From positions 1 to 64,000 of the forward strand of contig JBKCOM010000040.1 of NCBI GenBank assembly GCA_046309775.1: a stretch of DNA of 64,000 bases. The letters run 5' to 3'. Both the position numbers and the translations under genes were made by a program. Position 1 is the stretch's first letter; the number at the start of each line of letters is the position of its first letter. The notes below the pieces were generated by a model. It was not told the DNA's origin. It worked only from the letters and a program-made list of their open reading frames with translations, and did not search any database. Source of the stretch: JAIXWP01 sp046309775. Lineage in GTDB: Bacteria > Bacteroidota > Bacteroidia > Flavobacteriales_D > Sanyastnellaceae. Below are positions 19,401 to 26,889 of the stretch, piece by piece.

Positions 19401-21437
19401 AGCAGTCCAAGTGCGAACCAAAGTATAGTATCCTGGACAGTTGCCTGCGATAGTATCCTCAACAAAAGAAATGTTGAATTCATTACAAACATCGGTTGCA
19501 GTGAGAACTGGAGCCTCAACAACAGCGTTGCACTCATAAGTAACTTCTTCCGCTGGAAGGCTTTCAAAGGCAGGAGCAGTAGTATCTACGATTGATATTA
19601 CTTGTGTACAGAAAGATCTGTTTCCACATACGTCAGTGGCAGACCATGTTCTTGTAATTTCTGTCAAACAAGTAGAAATGATATTTTCCTCTGCACCAAC
19701 ATAAGCCACAACAACATCTCCGCTGCAATTGTCAACAGCCGAAGGATTAGCTACTGCTGGGAGTTCTGTACCACATTCTAATGTAACAGCCTCTGGACAA
19801 TCGACAAATTCAGGAGCAGTGTTGTCATCAACAATGATTTCTTGGCTCACGATTGAAGCGTTACCACAAGCATCTTGAGCTCTGTACAAGTAAGTGAATG
19901 AAGTATTATGAACGCAATCTTGTTCGAGGTTTGGTTCGCATGAAGCATCAGCATTCACGTCACCAATACCATTGATAGCATTGCCATCCATGAAACCATT
20001 GAAGTAAAACCATGCAGAAAGACCGAAGTTACAGTTCTTGTTGTTAGCACCTTGACCAACTTGTAATCCGAAGTAGTAATTGATTGGCATGTGTTGGAAG
20101 TACAATACATCACCAGCATAATCACCAGCACCAGTCATCGATGAGAAATTGTTTACCATTTCGTAGTAAGTCCAATCTTCATTTTGACCAGATGTAACAC
20201 AATTCATATCATCCTTGTAAGAACGGCCAAGAGCTGACCATTCTTCCCAATTCGACTTATTTTCAAACCAGAAATCAACTACGAATTGTTGGTTTGGATT
20301 TACATTGTTTGCGATAGTTCCAAACAAGTGAGCGGTACCGTCGGCAAACTGAACGAAGCTACCACCATCAATAAAGTTGAACTGCGTAGAAGCAGCGTAA
20401 CCTAATTGTTGAAGAGTTGGCAACCAAATAGCCCAATCTGGACCTGGACCGAAAGCCGTAGAAAGATCACAGCTAGAAGTTATTTCACCAGTATTGCTTT
20501 GGAATGAAGTTACATCAACAACACCTGAACAAGCGTCTAAAGCAGAAGCTTCTGCAGGTCCCGGAACACTTTCCAGACATTCTACAGTAATCACTGGTTC
20601 TACACCACTAATCACAGGAGCAGTAGTATCTACTACAGTGATTGTTTGGATGCAGGTAGCCACTAAATCGCCATAGGTAGCAACCCATGTGCGAGTGATT
20701 ACGCGAGTACAGTTGTTGAGTGATACCTCAGAATCAATGTATGTCAATTCAGCAGCACCGTTATCGTTGCAACTATTAAGTTCAACTTCTGGTGAACCTG
20801 TAATCTCGAGGTTGTTTTCTTGACCACATTCTACCGTTTCGTTTCCACTACAAGAAATCTCAAGTGAAGGAATACAAACAGGTTGACAGCTAACGCTGTA
20901 GTTGAATGGGCCACTATCGCCGTCAGCGATAGCATTGGTATCGTACCCTGTAACATATATGTAATATGTCACACCTTGCTGTGCAAAAAATTGCGCAAAT
21001 GCGTTCAAAGATGGGCCTGAATCATCATCTTGAGTAACGCAAGTTCTTTGGTCGCAAGAACCGCTATAAACAGCGACGAAGGTGTCCCAACCGCCGTTTT
21101 CTTGGGTTTCAGACAAAGAGATACTTACGTTTGCATTTGTACCGACATGTGAGAACCATACCCCCGGTTCTACAGCATCGAAACTTCCGCCACAAAGCTC
21201 AATATTATCAGCTGTTGCAAATTCCGTGGAGCCATTGTAGGTTTCACCACAGTTGATGTTGATAGCGCCGCTGCACAAGTCATTCGCTGGTGCAGGCGAC
21301 TGAGCACTACTTTTCGCGGTGCCCCACAAAAACAAAATCACAGCTAAGGTGAATACCTTGGCTGCCCTGGAAATAGATGTAGACGTGAAGCGACTACAGA
21401 CCTGATTTCCCCATGAAAACAATGTAGAATGTTTCAT
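13422..21437 (-). CDS. giant secreted HYR/Ig-like repeat protein with T9SS sorting domain
   Basis: The 2671-residue surface or secreted protein has a signal peptide ending about residue 46 (KSSAQ), then a PPC/lectin-like N-terminal domain (NDLCSGAININCGETYNGST, about 50-190). About 20 HYR/Ig-like units of roughly 80 residues follow; each has an ECG segment, a TDNC segment, an R-T-(W/Y)-T-A-x-D-x-C-G-N core and a VDTTAP junction. Two units carry an extra domain starting ISPWFE. Two larger related domains sit near each end (after TSSCDLSTAFGPGPDW and after SIADCNLLTPALPAG). The last about 80 residues are a T9SS type A domain (VFPNPATDM...GVYMYRLTNGGKVEMGRLIINK). Likely role is adhesion or matrix; this is inferred from architecture. 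It is a single-gene unit. Confidence 0.93.
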   Translation of the reverse strand: MKHSTLFSWGNQVCSRFTSTSISRAAKVFTLAVILFLWGTAKSSAQSPAPANDLCSGAININCGETYNGSTEFATADNIELCGGSFDAVEPGVWFSHVGTNANVSISLSETQENGGWDTFVAVYSGSCDQRTCVTQDDDSGPSLNAFAQFFAQQGVTYYIYVTGYDTNAIADGDSGPFNYSVSCQPVCIPSLEISCSGNETVECGQENNLEITGSPEVELNSCNDNGAAELTYIDSEVSLNNCTRVITRTWVATYGDLVATCIQTITVVDTTAPVISGVEPVITVECLESVPGPAEASALDACSGVVDVTSFQSNTGEITSSCDLSTAFGPGPDWAIWLPTLQQLGYAASTQFNFIDGGSFVQFADGTAHLFGTIANNVNPNQQFVVDFWFENKSNWEEWSALGRSYKDDMNCVTSGQNEDWTYYEMVNNFSSMTGAGDYAGDVLYFQHMPINYYFGLQVGQGANNKNCNFGLSAWFYFNGFMDGNAINGIGDVNADASCEPNLEQDCVHNTSFTYLYRAQDACGNASIVSQEIIVDDNTAPEFVDCPEAVTLECGTELPAVANPSAVDNCSGDVVVAYVGAEENIISTCLTEITRTWSATDVCGNRSFCTQVISIVDTTAPAFESLPAEEVTYECNAVVEAPVLTATDVCNEFNISFVEDTIAGNCPGYYTLVRTWTATDVCQNTSSFVQTVNVVDTTAPEFDEYEYYTSINCEDLPAILTASDNCGEATVVVTLEQLNSGGCLGVLYRIYTATDECGNTATAEQYITIVDVTAPVINGVGEETSVECSEVEPGDDSIFGSGDVFATDNCEGDVTLVYSEQIVMTDDNCPQSYDVIRTWVATDYCENVSTASQLVHIIDTTAPTFSNFEESITISCDDELPAAIIGVSDNCGEATYTHNDVRVDGDCINNYVIERTFTAVDECGNTSSHTIFINVQDTTAPVVEGQEEIIVECGDDVPVIDPTATDNCEGEITMSYVDYSTISPWFEIRNGGNGVVDLSGLPSNITVIGSNGSQMSNIFTAAAVVAKQVNISFNWSYQSSDVDGAFYDPFGYWINGVFTQLSQNNGGMNQTGSTTVLVPAGSIFAVGINAVDNIFGAGSVTLSNVAVEAVAVECPITDCVLRQYTVADACGNETIFNQFIVTRDITAPSFDEYANEIERPCDDYEGTYITASDACSEVTITFEDEMVSGACAGRVIRTYTAIDACDNSATAVQVITLIDNVDPIATFTPESFEVECGQPYEMGMATFSDNCDMELEVSQDIETSFNGCETIITYTWTAVDHCFNETSVSATITIVDTTNPFWTSFPEDQTIECDQEIPAVVMAVAGDDCDDMVEVAYTTETIAGECANQYTIARHFRGFDNCGNEVLGTQLINVQDTQAPSVEGQTEVVVECGDDIPVVDPTATDNCEGEITMTFADYNTISPWFEVRNGGDGIVDLSELPSNIEVIGSDGSFMSNVFTAAAVVAKQVNISFNWNYQSNDVNGPFFDPFGYWINGQFTQLSQKNGGIYQTGSSTVLVPAGSIFAVGINAIDNALGTGVVSLSNISVEEAELECPITDCILRQYTVADACGNETIFNQFIITRDLTAPAFNEYAIEIERPCDDYEGTFVSATDACSDVTITSVDEIVSGGCQGRIIRSYTATDACGNTATAQQIITLTDATAPEVVAEPTDIEVECGNNDWSVAEVSFTDNCDDDVEFEYSIEYFAQGCTGYYLAQWIAEDNCGNSITVDQIITVVDTENPFFTFIPDSYNAECDEELVYENAIADDLCSVPTVTVEVDTTFGECPNTYVITRTFTATDNCGNTDVAVQEINVADTTAPEFDLENAVYQLTFECDEDVVGVQPVATDNCNLIEIAVAETLFVDNSCYSYGALIYTATDACGNVSDPFYQFFTIEDTTAPAITGLVEITRPCDDYEGIFIEATDVCNSISFDYSDDFVSGGCQGRIIRNYVVSDECGNSETFQQIITLTDVVLPTVEEEPTDLTIECGDAIPGFIPVFDDNCDEELDVDFASSTSMDGCVEVITRSWTATDNCGNELIVDQVIRIEDNTDPFFTNAPESFTAQCGGMIALEEATASDICAGEIEPTYSEETIAGDCEGTYTLVRTWVATDDCGNQATHVQTITVVDEVAPEFTSVPDNFSVYCGDYIGFDMAIATDLCSTPVVTFADVTSENAFNEELDLCGYTVTRTWTAIDDCGNASMVSRTAFVYDNVAPFFNGSVQNVTVACASEIPALVELTAGDECGDATVERNSLVQSSDDCGNQVILVSYVAEDECGNIATTSYTITVADEEAPVLSLEPADLVLACEDAIPAAPVVEAADNCTENIEVMYEESYIGDMPAEGSIADCNLLTPALPAGNPCNYPTAWAMALFNMPTAHRFYVVQSGDFVEYPDGSVVVTAVLQNAYNANAGFNVNVTFTGKKDWAEWSSQSFPTSFKADCGGVDANYQDWFYFLLQNGPGAELVGWGDYAGSSLNLTHAPSNNYFGFQYGNGANNYNAADNGFGGWFTYSGTFVLPNQTSISTVTGAGDFAFELDCCPDYSIVRCWTAFDCTGNSVSHCQTISFAGSSNGGGDISPVVPSEEVATPEVAPAVVVFPNPATDMTNFVFTATESGKATIEIFDLAGARVGMIYASEVVEGTEYKTSYETSNMATGVYMYRLTNGGKVEMGRLIINK
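16560..18625 (-). repeat. internal tandem duplication inside the giant HYR gene (1317-base unit)
   Basis: Two long segments, about 16560-17310 and 17880-18625, match at a constant offset of 1317 bases (439 codons). Both encode the series VECGDD(I/V)PV(V/I)DPTATDNCEGEITM, ISPWFE(V/I)RNGG, the VAKQVNISFNW segment, DPFGYWING, TVLVPAGSIFAVGINA and LRQYTVADACGNETIFNQF. By eye the DNA agrees at roughly four of five positions while the protein is better conserved, so the duplication is not recent. Confidence 0.85.
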
Positions 21438-21685
21438 TCGGTTTAGTTAAATGTTAGGTTGTTAAATAATTAATGCAAGTCCGCAGAGCAGGGACCAAAG
21501 ACTAAATAAGTGTTTTCAACGACAAATATGAGTATATTATCGACTAAAAAAAATATTTATCGAAGATTTTTACATTTTCATCGAAAATTTTAAATTAAGT
21601 AACTAACAATCAACCCTCTAATTTTGAACAAAAAATTAAGAATTCTAAATCATTCAGATGTTAGATATTTGTAAAAAAGAAATTT
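21438..21685. other. AT-rich divergent intergenic region
   Basis: The 248 bases between the giant HYR gene and the NlpC/P60 gene must hold both promoters. I see only partial -7 boxes: CATATTTG on the minus strand near 21523-21530, and GATATTTG about 15 bases before the plus-strand ATG. There is no RNA gene or hairpin that I would defend. Confidence 0.5.
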
Positions 21686-22459
21686 ATGAGCCAAAGAGGT
21701 ATTTGTCAGTTGGCATGTATTCCCATTCGTAAGGAAGATTCTGATAAAAGTGAAATGACCAATCAATTGTTATTTGGTGAAACAGTGGATGTTTTAGAAT
21801 CAACTGATAAATGGCTTATGATTCGTTGTCACCACGATCAGTATGAAGGATGGGTAGATAAAAAGCAAATTCAATTTTTATCCGAAGGCTCTCCAAATTT
21901 GATTAAAACATCCACTGCACCGCTACTCATCGTGCGCAATGCCGAAGGTGGATTCAACTTTTTACCTGCGGGAAGCCAGTTACGCATAACCGGTGAAACT
22001 ACTATTGAATGTGGAAACCGCACTTTTGAATGTTCTCGAGAAGACTTGCAAAACGCAACTCAACCTACTGAAATAACCCTTGGAGCATTAATGTTTCTCG
22101 ATACGCCATATCTATGGGGCGGTCGTACATTGATGGGAATCGATTGCAGTGGTTTCACCCAGCTTATCTACAGAATGGCTGGAAAAAATATTCCTAGAGA
22201 TGCCTATCAACAAGCTGAAACTGGCGAACTCATTGCGTTCATAGACGAAGCACAAACAGGAGATCTTGCTTTCTTTGACAATGCAGAAGGCAGAATTACT
22301 CACGTCGGAATTGTGATTCATCAGCCAAATTCAGGGGAAAAAACCATTATTCATGCTTCTGGTAAAGTGCGCATGGACCGACTGGATCATCAAGGCATCT
22401 TCAACATAGATTCCGGCGCATATTCTCATCAGCTGCGAACCATCCGCAGAATTAGTTAG
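21686..22459 (+). CDS. C40-family peptidase (NlpC/P60) with SH3-like N-terminal domains
   Basis: Cell-wall gamma-D-glutamyl-type peptidase of 257 residues. The N-terminal half has SH3b-like segments (LLFGETVDVLESTDKWLMIR, YEGWVDKKQIQFL). The C-terminal NlpC/P60 domain has the catalytic Cys154 in MGIDCSGFTQLIYR, the His in RITHVGIVIH and a further conserved His in IIHASGKVRMD. No signal peptide is visible, so the enzyme may act on recycled peptides in the cytoplasm (YkfC-like arrangement) or use a non-classical route. Its stop overlaps the stop of the convergent polyferredoxin gene by four bases. Confidence 0.9.
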   Translation: MSQRGICQLACIPIRKEDSDKSEMTNQLLFGETVDVLESTDKWLMIRCHHDQYEGWVDKKQIQFLSEGSPNLIKTSTAPLLIVRNAEGGFNFLPAGSQLRITGETTIECGNRTFECSREDLQNATQPTEITLGALMFLDTPYLWGGRTLMGIDCSGFTQLIYRMAGKNIPRDAYQQAETGELIAFIDEAQTGDLAFFDNAEGRITHVGIVIHQPNSGEKTIIHASGKVRMDRLDHQGIFNIDSGAYSHQLRTIRRIS

Positions 22460-23559
22460 AGATTTTTTATTCTCGGTGATTTACCACTCTCCAATTTCAA
22501 AACCCCACGAGGGCAAACACTAGCACACACCCCACAACCTACGCAAGAAGCGCGAACTATGTTCTCTTGTCGTTGAGCATAAGCTCGCACATCTATGCCC
22601 ATCTCGCAATAGGTGCTGCAGTTGCCACAACTAATGCATTGGCCACCATTTGTTGTAATTCGAAATCTAGAAAATAGCCGTTGTTGTATGCCCAAAATAG
22701 CCGCCATTGGACATCCGAAACGACACCAAACACGGCTACCTAAAATAGGATAAAACCCCGTGCCTACAACTCCACTAAACAAACTGCCGATAAAAAATCC
22801 GTACCATTGTCCATAGGTTTTTGAGGCGGCTCCAAGCACTTCTCCCTTTTGATACGAATTGATCCACAACAAAACGGTAAGTCCTATAATCAAAGCAAGT
22901 ACGGAATAAATAATTCCTTTCTCCAACTTCCACGCCTTGGTCGACTTATTACTCAATTGCCTGAATGAATCTCCTGCTGTCTCAGCAAGAGCGCCGCAGC
23001 CACAAACCCACGAACAATACCATCTTTTGCCAAAAAAATAAGTCAATATTGGTGTCACAACAACGAGCATTATCACCGCCCAAAAGACCATAAAAACCCC
23101 GAGTTTGCCGCTCGACATCAAGTAATTTAAATCACTAGGAAAAAGATATTCTTTCTTTAATGGCCAGAAATAAGAAAAATAAAATTCTGGCTCATTAAAC
23201 TTCTTCAGTATCGCAGGCAATAAAAACGAAAAAATCAACTGAACTGCCATTAATACTGAGGTTCGAATCAAGTGGTACCGATTATTTCGATACTTAAAAA
23301 TAAACTTCACTCCAAAAGTGACAACGAAAAAAGTATAGAGAAATCCATATAAAAACCATTGATCAGACTTGGATCCTCTGAGCAGTAAACTCAATGGATT
23401 TAGCAATTCAATCAGACTCGTTAGATATTCAGGAAACCAATAAAGTAATATGTAAAATCCAGTGAGAATTGCTCCCACTGAATAACCTATCAAACCACGA
23501 GAGCTAACACTTCTGAACCATACTCCATGATTGTCCACTAATGCGAAATTATATGCCAT
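22456..23559 (-). CDS. membrane 4Fe-4S polyferredoxin (NapH/NosR/CcoG-like)
   Basis: The 367-residue integral membrane protein has about six transmembrane helices. It carries two cytoplasmic Cys-rich loops of the NapH type, CSWVCGCG and CRFGCPM, where the first has Gly instead of Pro after the second Cys. Near the C-terminus are two ferredoxin clusters, CISCGNCSTYCEMG and CVGCGVCASVCPRG. It should pass electrons between a soluble donor and the quinone pool or a periplasmic acceptor. It lies 11 bases downstream of an FAD reductase gene that could be its donor. Neighbours give no sign of nitrate, nitrous-oxide or cbb3 oxidase genes, so the exact pathway is open. Confidence 0.85.
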   Translation of the reverse strand: MAYNFALVDNHGVWFRSVSSRGLIGYSVGAILTGFYILLYWFPEYLTSLIELLNPLSLLLRGSKSDQWFLYGFLYTFFVVTFGVKFIFKYRNNRYHLIRTSVLMAVQLIFSFLLPAILKKFNEPEFYFSYFWPLKKEYLFPSDLNYLMSSGKLGVFMVFWAVIMLVVVTPILTYFFGKRWYCSWVCGCGALAETAGDSFRQLSNKSTKAWKLEKGIIYSVLALIIGLTVLLWINSYQKGEVLGAASKTYGQWYGFFIGSLFSGVVGTGFYPILGSRVWCRFGCPMAAILGIQQRLFSRFRITTNGGQCISCGNCSTYCEMGIDVRAYAQRQENIVRASCVGCGVCASVCPRGVLKLESGKSPRIKNL

Positions 23560-23570
23560 GCATTTCTAAT

Positions 23571-24839
23571 TTAGAATTGAATATTTTCTTTATACACTGC
23601 TGAAAATTCTGGATCAAAAAGTACTTTTTCAAAATTGCTATTTAGAAAGTCTTTCGTAACACCCTTTTTGATCCACTTATCCGCCACTTCATGGCGGATG
23701 CGTGTTACCAAGGATTGCAATCCTTGAAGTTTCCACTCAGAATCAAACCCGGCCCGAATAATCGCATTTTCCTTTTGCCAAAACAATTGGTTCTGCTTTG
23801 TTGAATCAGAGCTAACATTTCCATAAATCTGATATTCTATGTCAAAAAATTTCGCCGAGTTGAACCAGATACCAGGATCATATTTCTTGGATTGTGACTT
23901 AACTATGTTAGCAGCCACACATTCGCCCATCAATCTGCCTGTGTACCAAACCGGTTCAATGGCGCGGCGTCCATTTGAGGGCGTGCGAAGTTCCGCACAG
24001 TCGCCTATTGCATAGATACCTTGAACGTTAGTTTCTAAGTACTCATTCACGAGCACTCCTTGTCTTGTTTCAATATGTGGTTCATTTATCCAGCCAATAT
24101 TGGGCTCCACTCCTATCGTCAAACCAAGAAAATCTGTTTCCAAAATTTCCCCATCCACCAATCGTACGCCGCAAATGGCGCCGTCTTTAGAAATTACTTC
24201 CTCAATTCCACTTGACTTAACCAAATCAATATGGTGGGAAGCGATATGGCGTTCCAAAATTTCTGATTCTTCGGATTGTACGACATTGCTATAAAAACGC
24301 TGATCTCTGATAATCATCGTCACATGAATGCCTTCTTTAACGAGCATTTCAGCAAGTTCAATCCCGATTAATCCTCCACCTAAAACAACGGCTTTCTTGA
24401 TTTTAGGCTGGCGGTATTTCTTTCCTTTGGTATATTCCCAAATACCGTCGAAATCCTGTTTTGAATACATACCAAAAACTCCCTTGCAATCGACACCACG
24501 GATATCTGGACGTTTGTAAGATGAGCCCGTGGCCAGAATGAGTTCATCGTAGGAAAGCTTTTCACCTCCTGACAACATCAACTCCTTTTTCTCGACTAAA
24601 ACACGGTCAACATGTGCGTGCTTTAGGTTAATCTTGTTTTTTTTCCAAAAGTCTTTTTCGTAAGGCTCAATATGCCTCCACTCCATATCCCCCATGTATA
24701 CATACATGAGAGCTGTTCGAGAAAAAAAGTATTCGCTTTCAGAAGAAACTACGGTAATAGCAAAATCCGATTTTTTTCTCAAATGCCTCGCAGCAGTAAT
24801 ACCTGCTACTCCATTTCCTATGATAACGATGTGCTTCAT
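23571..24839 (-). CDS. NAD(P)/FAD-dependent oxidoreductase
   Basis: The 422-residue flavoprotein has two Rossmann motifs: the FAD-binding IIGNGVAGITAARHL at the N-terminus and the NAD(P)-binding VVLGGGLIGIELAEML at about residue 150. The ATGSSYKRPD segment and YAIGDCAEL near residue 295 complete the pyridine nucleotide-disulphide reductase class-II pattern. It resembles rubredoxin/ferredoxin reductases and the reductase half of NirB. No redox-active CxxxxC is seen. It is the first gene of a two-gene unit with the membrane polyferredoxin and is divergent from the NlpE-like lipoprotein gene (55 bases apart). Confidence 0.9.
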   Translation of the reverse strand: MKHIVIIGNGVAGITAARHLRKKSDFAITVVSSESEYFFSRTALMYVYMGDMEWRHIEPYEKDFWKKNKINLKHAHVDRVLVEKKELMLSGGEKLSYDELILATGSSYKRPDIRGVDCKGVFGMYSKQDFDGIWEYTKGKKYRQPKIKKAVVLGGGLIGIELAEMLVKEGIHVTMIIRDQRFYSNVVQSEESEILERHIASHHIDLVKSSGIEEVISKDGAICGVRLVDGEILETDFLGLTIGVEPNIGWINEPHIETRQGVLVNEYLETNVQGIYAIGDCAELRTPSNGRRAIEPVWYTGRLMGECVAANIVKSQSKKYDPGIWFNSAKFFDIEYQIYGNVSSDSTKQNQLFWQKENAIIRAGFDSEWKLQGLQSLVTRIRHEVADKWIKKGVTKDFLNSNFEKVLFDPEFSAVYKENIQF

Positions 24840-24872
24840 AAACGTAAATCTATAGATTTATCAGGCCTTGCT

Positions 24873-24880
24873 TATTTTTG
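24873..24880 (+). promoter_or_regulatory. -7 box for the NlpE-like lipoprotein/mtaB operon
   Basis: TATTTTTG matches TAnnTTTG 14 bases upstream of the lipoprotein ATG. The -33 element is not convincing. Confidence 0.45.
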
Positions 24881-24894
24881 TGAAAAATATTTAC

Positions 24895-25455
24895 ATGAAA
24901 TTTAATATACTGCTGTTTACTGCATTGCTGTTTGTCTCTTGTAACAATCAAGCCAATGAGGTAAAGAATGAAGAGCAAAAGAAAAGCGAACAGCCAAATG
25001 AACTAAAAATAGGTAACAAAATCATCACAAAGAACCCACTGATTGGAACCTATATGGGAGAGCTTCCATGCGCTGACTGCAAAGCAATCAAAACTGTTTT
25101 GACGCTGGGTGGAGCAAATTTCGCGAATTATACCGAACGAAAGATTACGATTGGTAAAGGATCAGCTAAAATAATCAACGGTATTTGGTCCGTGAATGCA
25201 GATAGCACTTTGATTACGATTGTAGGAAGAGAAACAAATGGGGAAAAACTCTTTTTCAAGCGAGAAGGAAAAAGTTTGATCCCAATGAAGTCTGAAACAG
25301 AGCGCGCGGATTGTGGTGAAATCAACTGTGCACTCGTGAAAACGGAAGCAAAGCCTATCAATGCCGCGGATGCAATCAAAAAGGCGAAAGAGCAAAGCGC
25401 TGAAAAGAAAGGAGTGAATGGAAGTTTTGAAAAAGTAGAATCTTTAAAAAAATGA
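24895..25455 (+). CDS. NlpE-like copper/envelope-stress lipoprotein
   Basis: The lipoprotein of 186 residues has a type II signal peptide with lipobox LFVSC. The central part carries the NlpE N-terminal pattern GTYMGELPCADCKAIKTVLTL, including the CxxC, and a second Cys pair, ADCGEINC, follows. NlpE relatives sense surface or copper stress in the outer membrane; the role here is inferred. The C-terminus is Lys-rich (KKAKEQSAEKKG). The start is ATG 24895, because an upstream ATG at 24868 would precede the -7 box. It overlaps mtaB by four bases (ATGA). Confidence 0.82.
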   Translation: MKFNILLFTALLFVSCNNQANEVKNEEQKKSEQPNELKIGNKIITKNPLIGTYMGELPCADCKAIKTVLTLGGANFANYTERKITIGKGSAKIINGIWSVNADSTLITIVGRETNGEKLFFKREGKSLIPMKSETERADCGEINCALVKTEAKPINAADAIKKAKEQSAEKKGVNGSFEKVESLKK

Positions 25456-26750
25456 ATCAGTATAAACGCGTAGCATTTCACACGCTTGGCTGTAAATTGA
25501 ACTTTGCTGAGACAAGCGCCATCGCCCGAGATTTTCGTGAGGCGGGCTATGCGCGTGTAGAAATGGATGATCAGCCAGATGTATTGGTGATTAATACATG
25601 CAGCGTTACAGATCAAGCTGATAAAAAGTGTCGAAATATTGTATCACGCGCTATACGCCACAATCCCGGTGTTTTCGTTGCGGTTATTGGTTGCTATGCA
25701 CAACTCAAACCTCAAGAAATCGCGAATATTGAAGGTGTGAATATCGTATTAGGGGCGAACGAAAAGTTCAATATCGTCAAGCACGTAGAGAATACCGAGC
25801 CCTCAGAGGTAGCAGTTGTAAAAGCAGGGGAAATCAAAGATGTGAAAACATTCATTCCTTCTTATAGCAAAGGCGATCGCACACGGACTTTTCTTAAAGT
25901 ACAAGACGGCTGCAATTATTTCTGCGCTTTCTGCACTATACCATTGGCAAGAGGTAGAAGCCGCAGTGCCACCATTGAGGAAACCTTAACTGAGGCCAAA
26001 AAAGCCATAGCAGAAGGTGCAAAAGAAATTGTACTAACAGGAGTCAATATTGGAGATTTTGGAACAGCCAACGGTGAAACATTCTTAGACCTCATCAAAC
26101 AATTAGATAATTTAGAGGGCATCGAGAGGTATCGCATAAGCAGCATTGAACCCAATTTGCTAGAAGATTCGATCATCGAATTCGTAGCAAATTCAAAAAA
26201 GTTCATGCCCCACTTTCACATTCCATTGCAAAGCGGAAGTGACACCATTCTTCAAGCCATGCGCCGGCGCTATCGTTCTGACCTCTACAGAAGTCGCATC
26301 GAACGCATCAAGGCACTAATGCCCGACGCTTGCATAGGAGTGGATGTTATTGTCGGATTCCCTGGCGAATCTGATGAATTATTCAATGAAACTAGAGATT
26401 TCATTACCTCACTTCCTGTTTCTTATTTGCACGTGTTTACATACAGTGAACGTGATAACACGACTGCTCTTCGAATTGATGATATAGTTCCTATGGAAAA
26501 AAGACACGAGCGAAATAAAGTGCTACGCATCATTGGAGAAAACAAAAAGAGCCATTTTTACCATTCCTTCAAAAGCACTAAGCGTCCTGTTCTATGGGAG
26601 GCAGAAAATGACGAGGGCATGATGAGTGGATTTACAGACAACTACATCAAGGTGAGAACTCCTTATAATTCGAAACTTATAAACGAGATATCTTTCGCTG
26701 ATATACAGGGATTTGACCCTGATGGCAATGCTTTATTTACACCAAATTAA
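25452..26750 (+). CDS. mtaB: tRNA (N6-L-threonylcarbamoyladenosine(37)-C2)-methylthiotransferase MtaB
   Basis: Radical-SAM enzyme of 432 residues that adds a methylthio group to t6A37 of ANN-decoding tRNAs. The N-terminal MTTase domain has Cys residues in HTLGCKLN, INTCSVT and VIGCYAQ for the auxiliary cluster. The radical SAM motif is CNYFCAFC. A C-terminal TRAM-like segment follows (RPVLWEAENDEGMMSGFTDN). The lipoprotein gene overlapping its start suggests translational coupling without an obvious functional link. Confidence 0.94.
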   Translation: MNQYKRVAFHTLGCKLNFAETSAIARDFREAGYARVEMDDQPDVLVINTCSVTDQADKKCRNIVSRAIRHNPGVFVAVIGCYAQLKPQEIANIEGVNIVLGANEKFNIVKHVENTEPSEVAVVKAGEIKDVKTFIPSYSKGDRTRTFLKVQDGCNYFCAFCTIPLARGRSRSATIEETLTEAKKAIAEGAKEIVLTGVNIGDFGTANGETFLDLIKQLDNLEGIERYRISSIEPNLLEDSIIEFVANSKKFMPHFHIPLQSGSDTILQAMRRRYRSDLYRSRIERIKALMPDACIGVDVIVGFPGESDELFNETRDFITSLPVSYLHVFTYSERDNTTALRIDDIVPMEKRHERNKVLRIIGENKKSHFYHSFKSTKRPVLWEAENDEGMMSGFTDNYIKVRTPYNSKLINEISFADIQGFDPDGNALFTPN

Positions 26751-26841
26751 AATATTGGCACACCAATTGGAAAAGAGACAGCATCATACTTTCTTATAAG
26801 TTTGGTTTTGGTTCAATCCTAATTGGTTAAGGTTTAAAAGA

Positions 26842-26869
26842 AAAGCCCTCGAAAACGTTCGAGGGCTTT
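26842..26869. terminator. bidirectional terminator between mtaB and the T9SS gene
   Basis: A perfect 12-bp inverted repeat, AAAGCCCTCGAA / TTCGAGGGCTTT with loop AACG, lies between two convergent genes. Confidence 0.88.
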
Positions 26870-26889
26870 CTATTTTATTACTATTTCAA

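Noticed and set aside
13422..21437. Many evenly spaced repeats suggested a CRISPR-like or tandem DNA array
   Set aside because: The repeats are protein-level HYR units in one continuous frame, of variable length and sequence, with no short conserved DNA repeat and spacer pattern.
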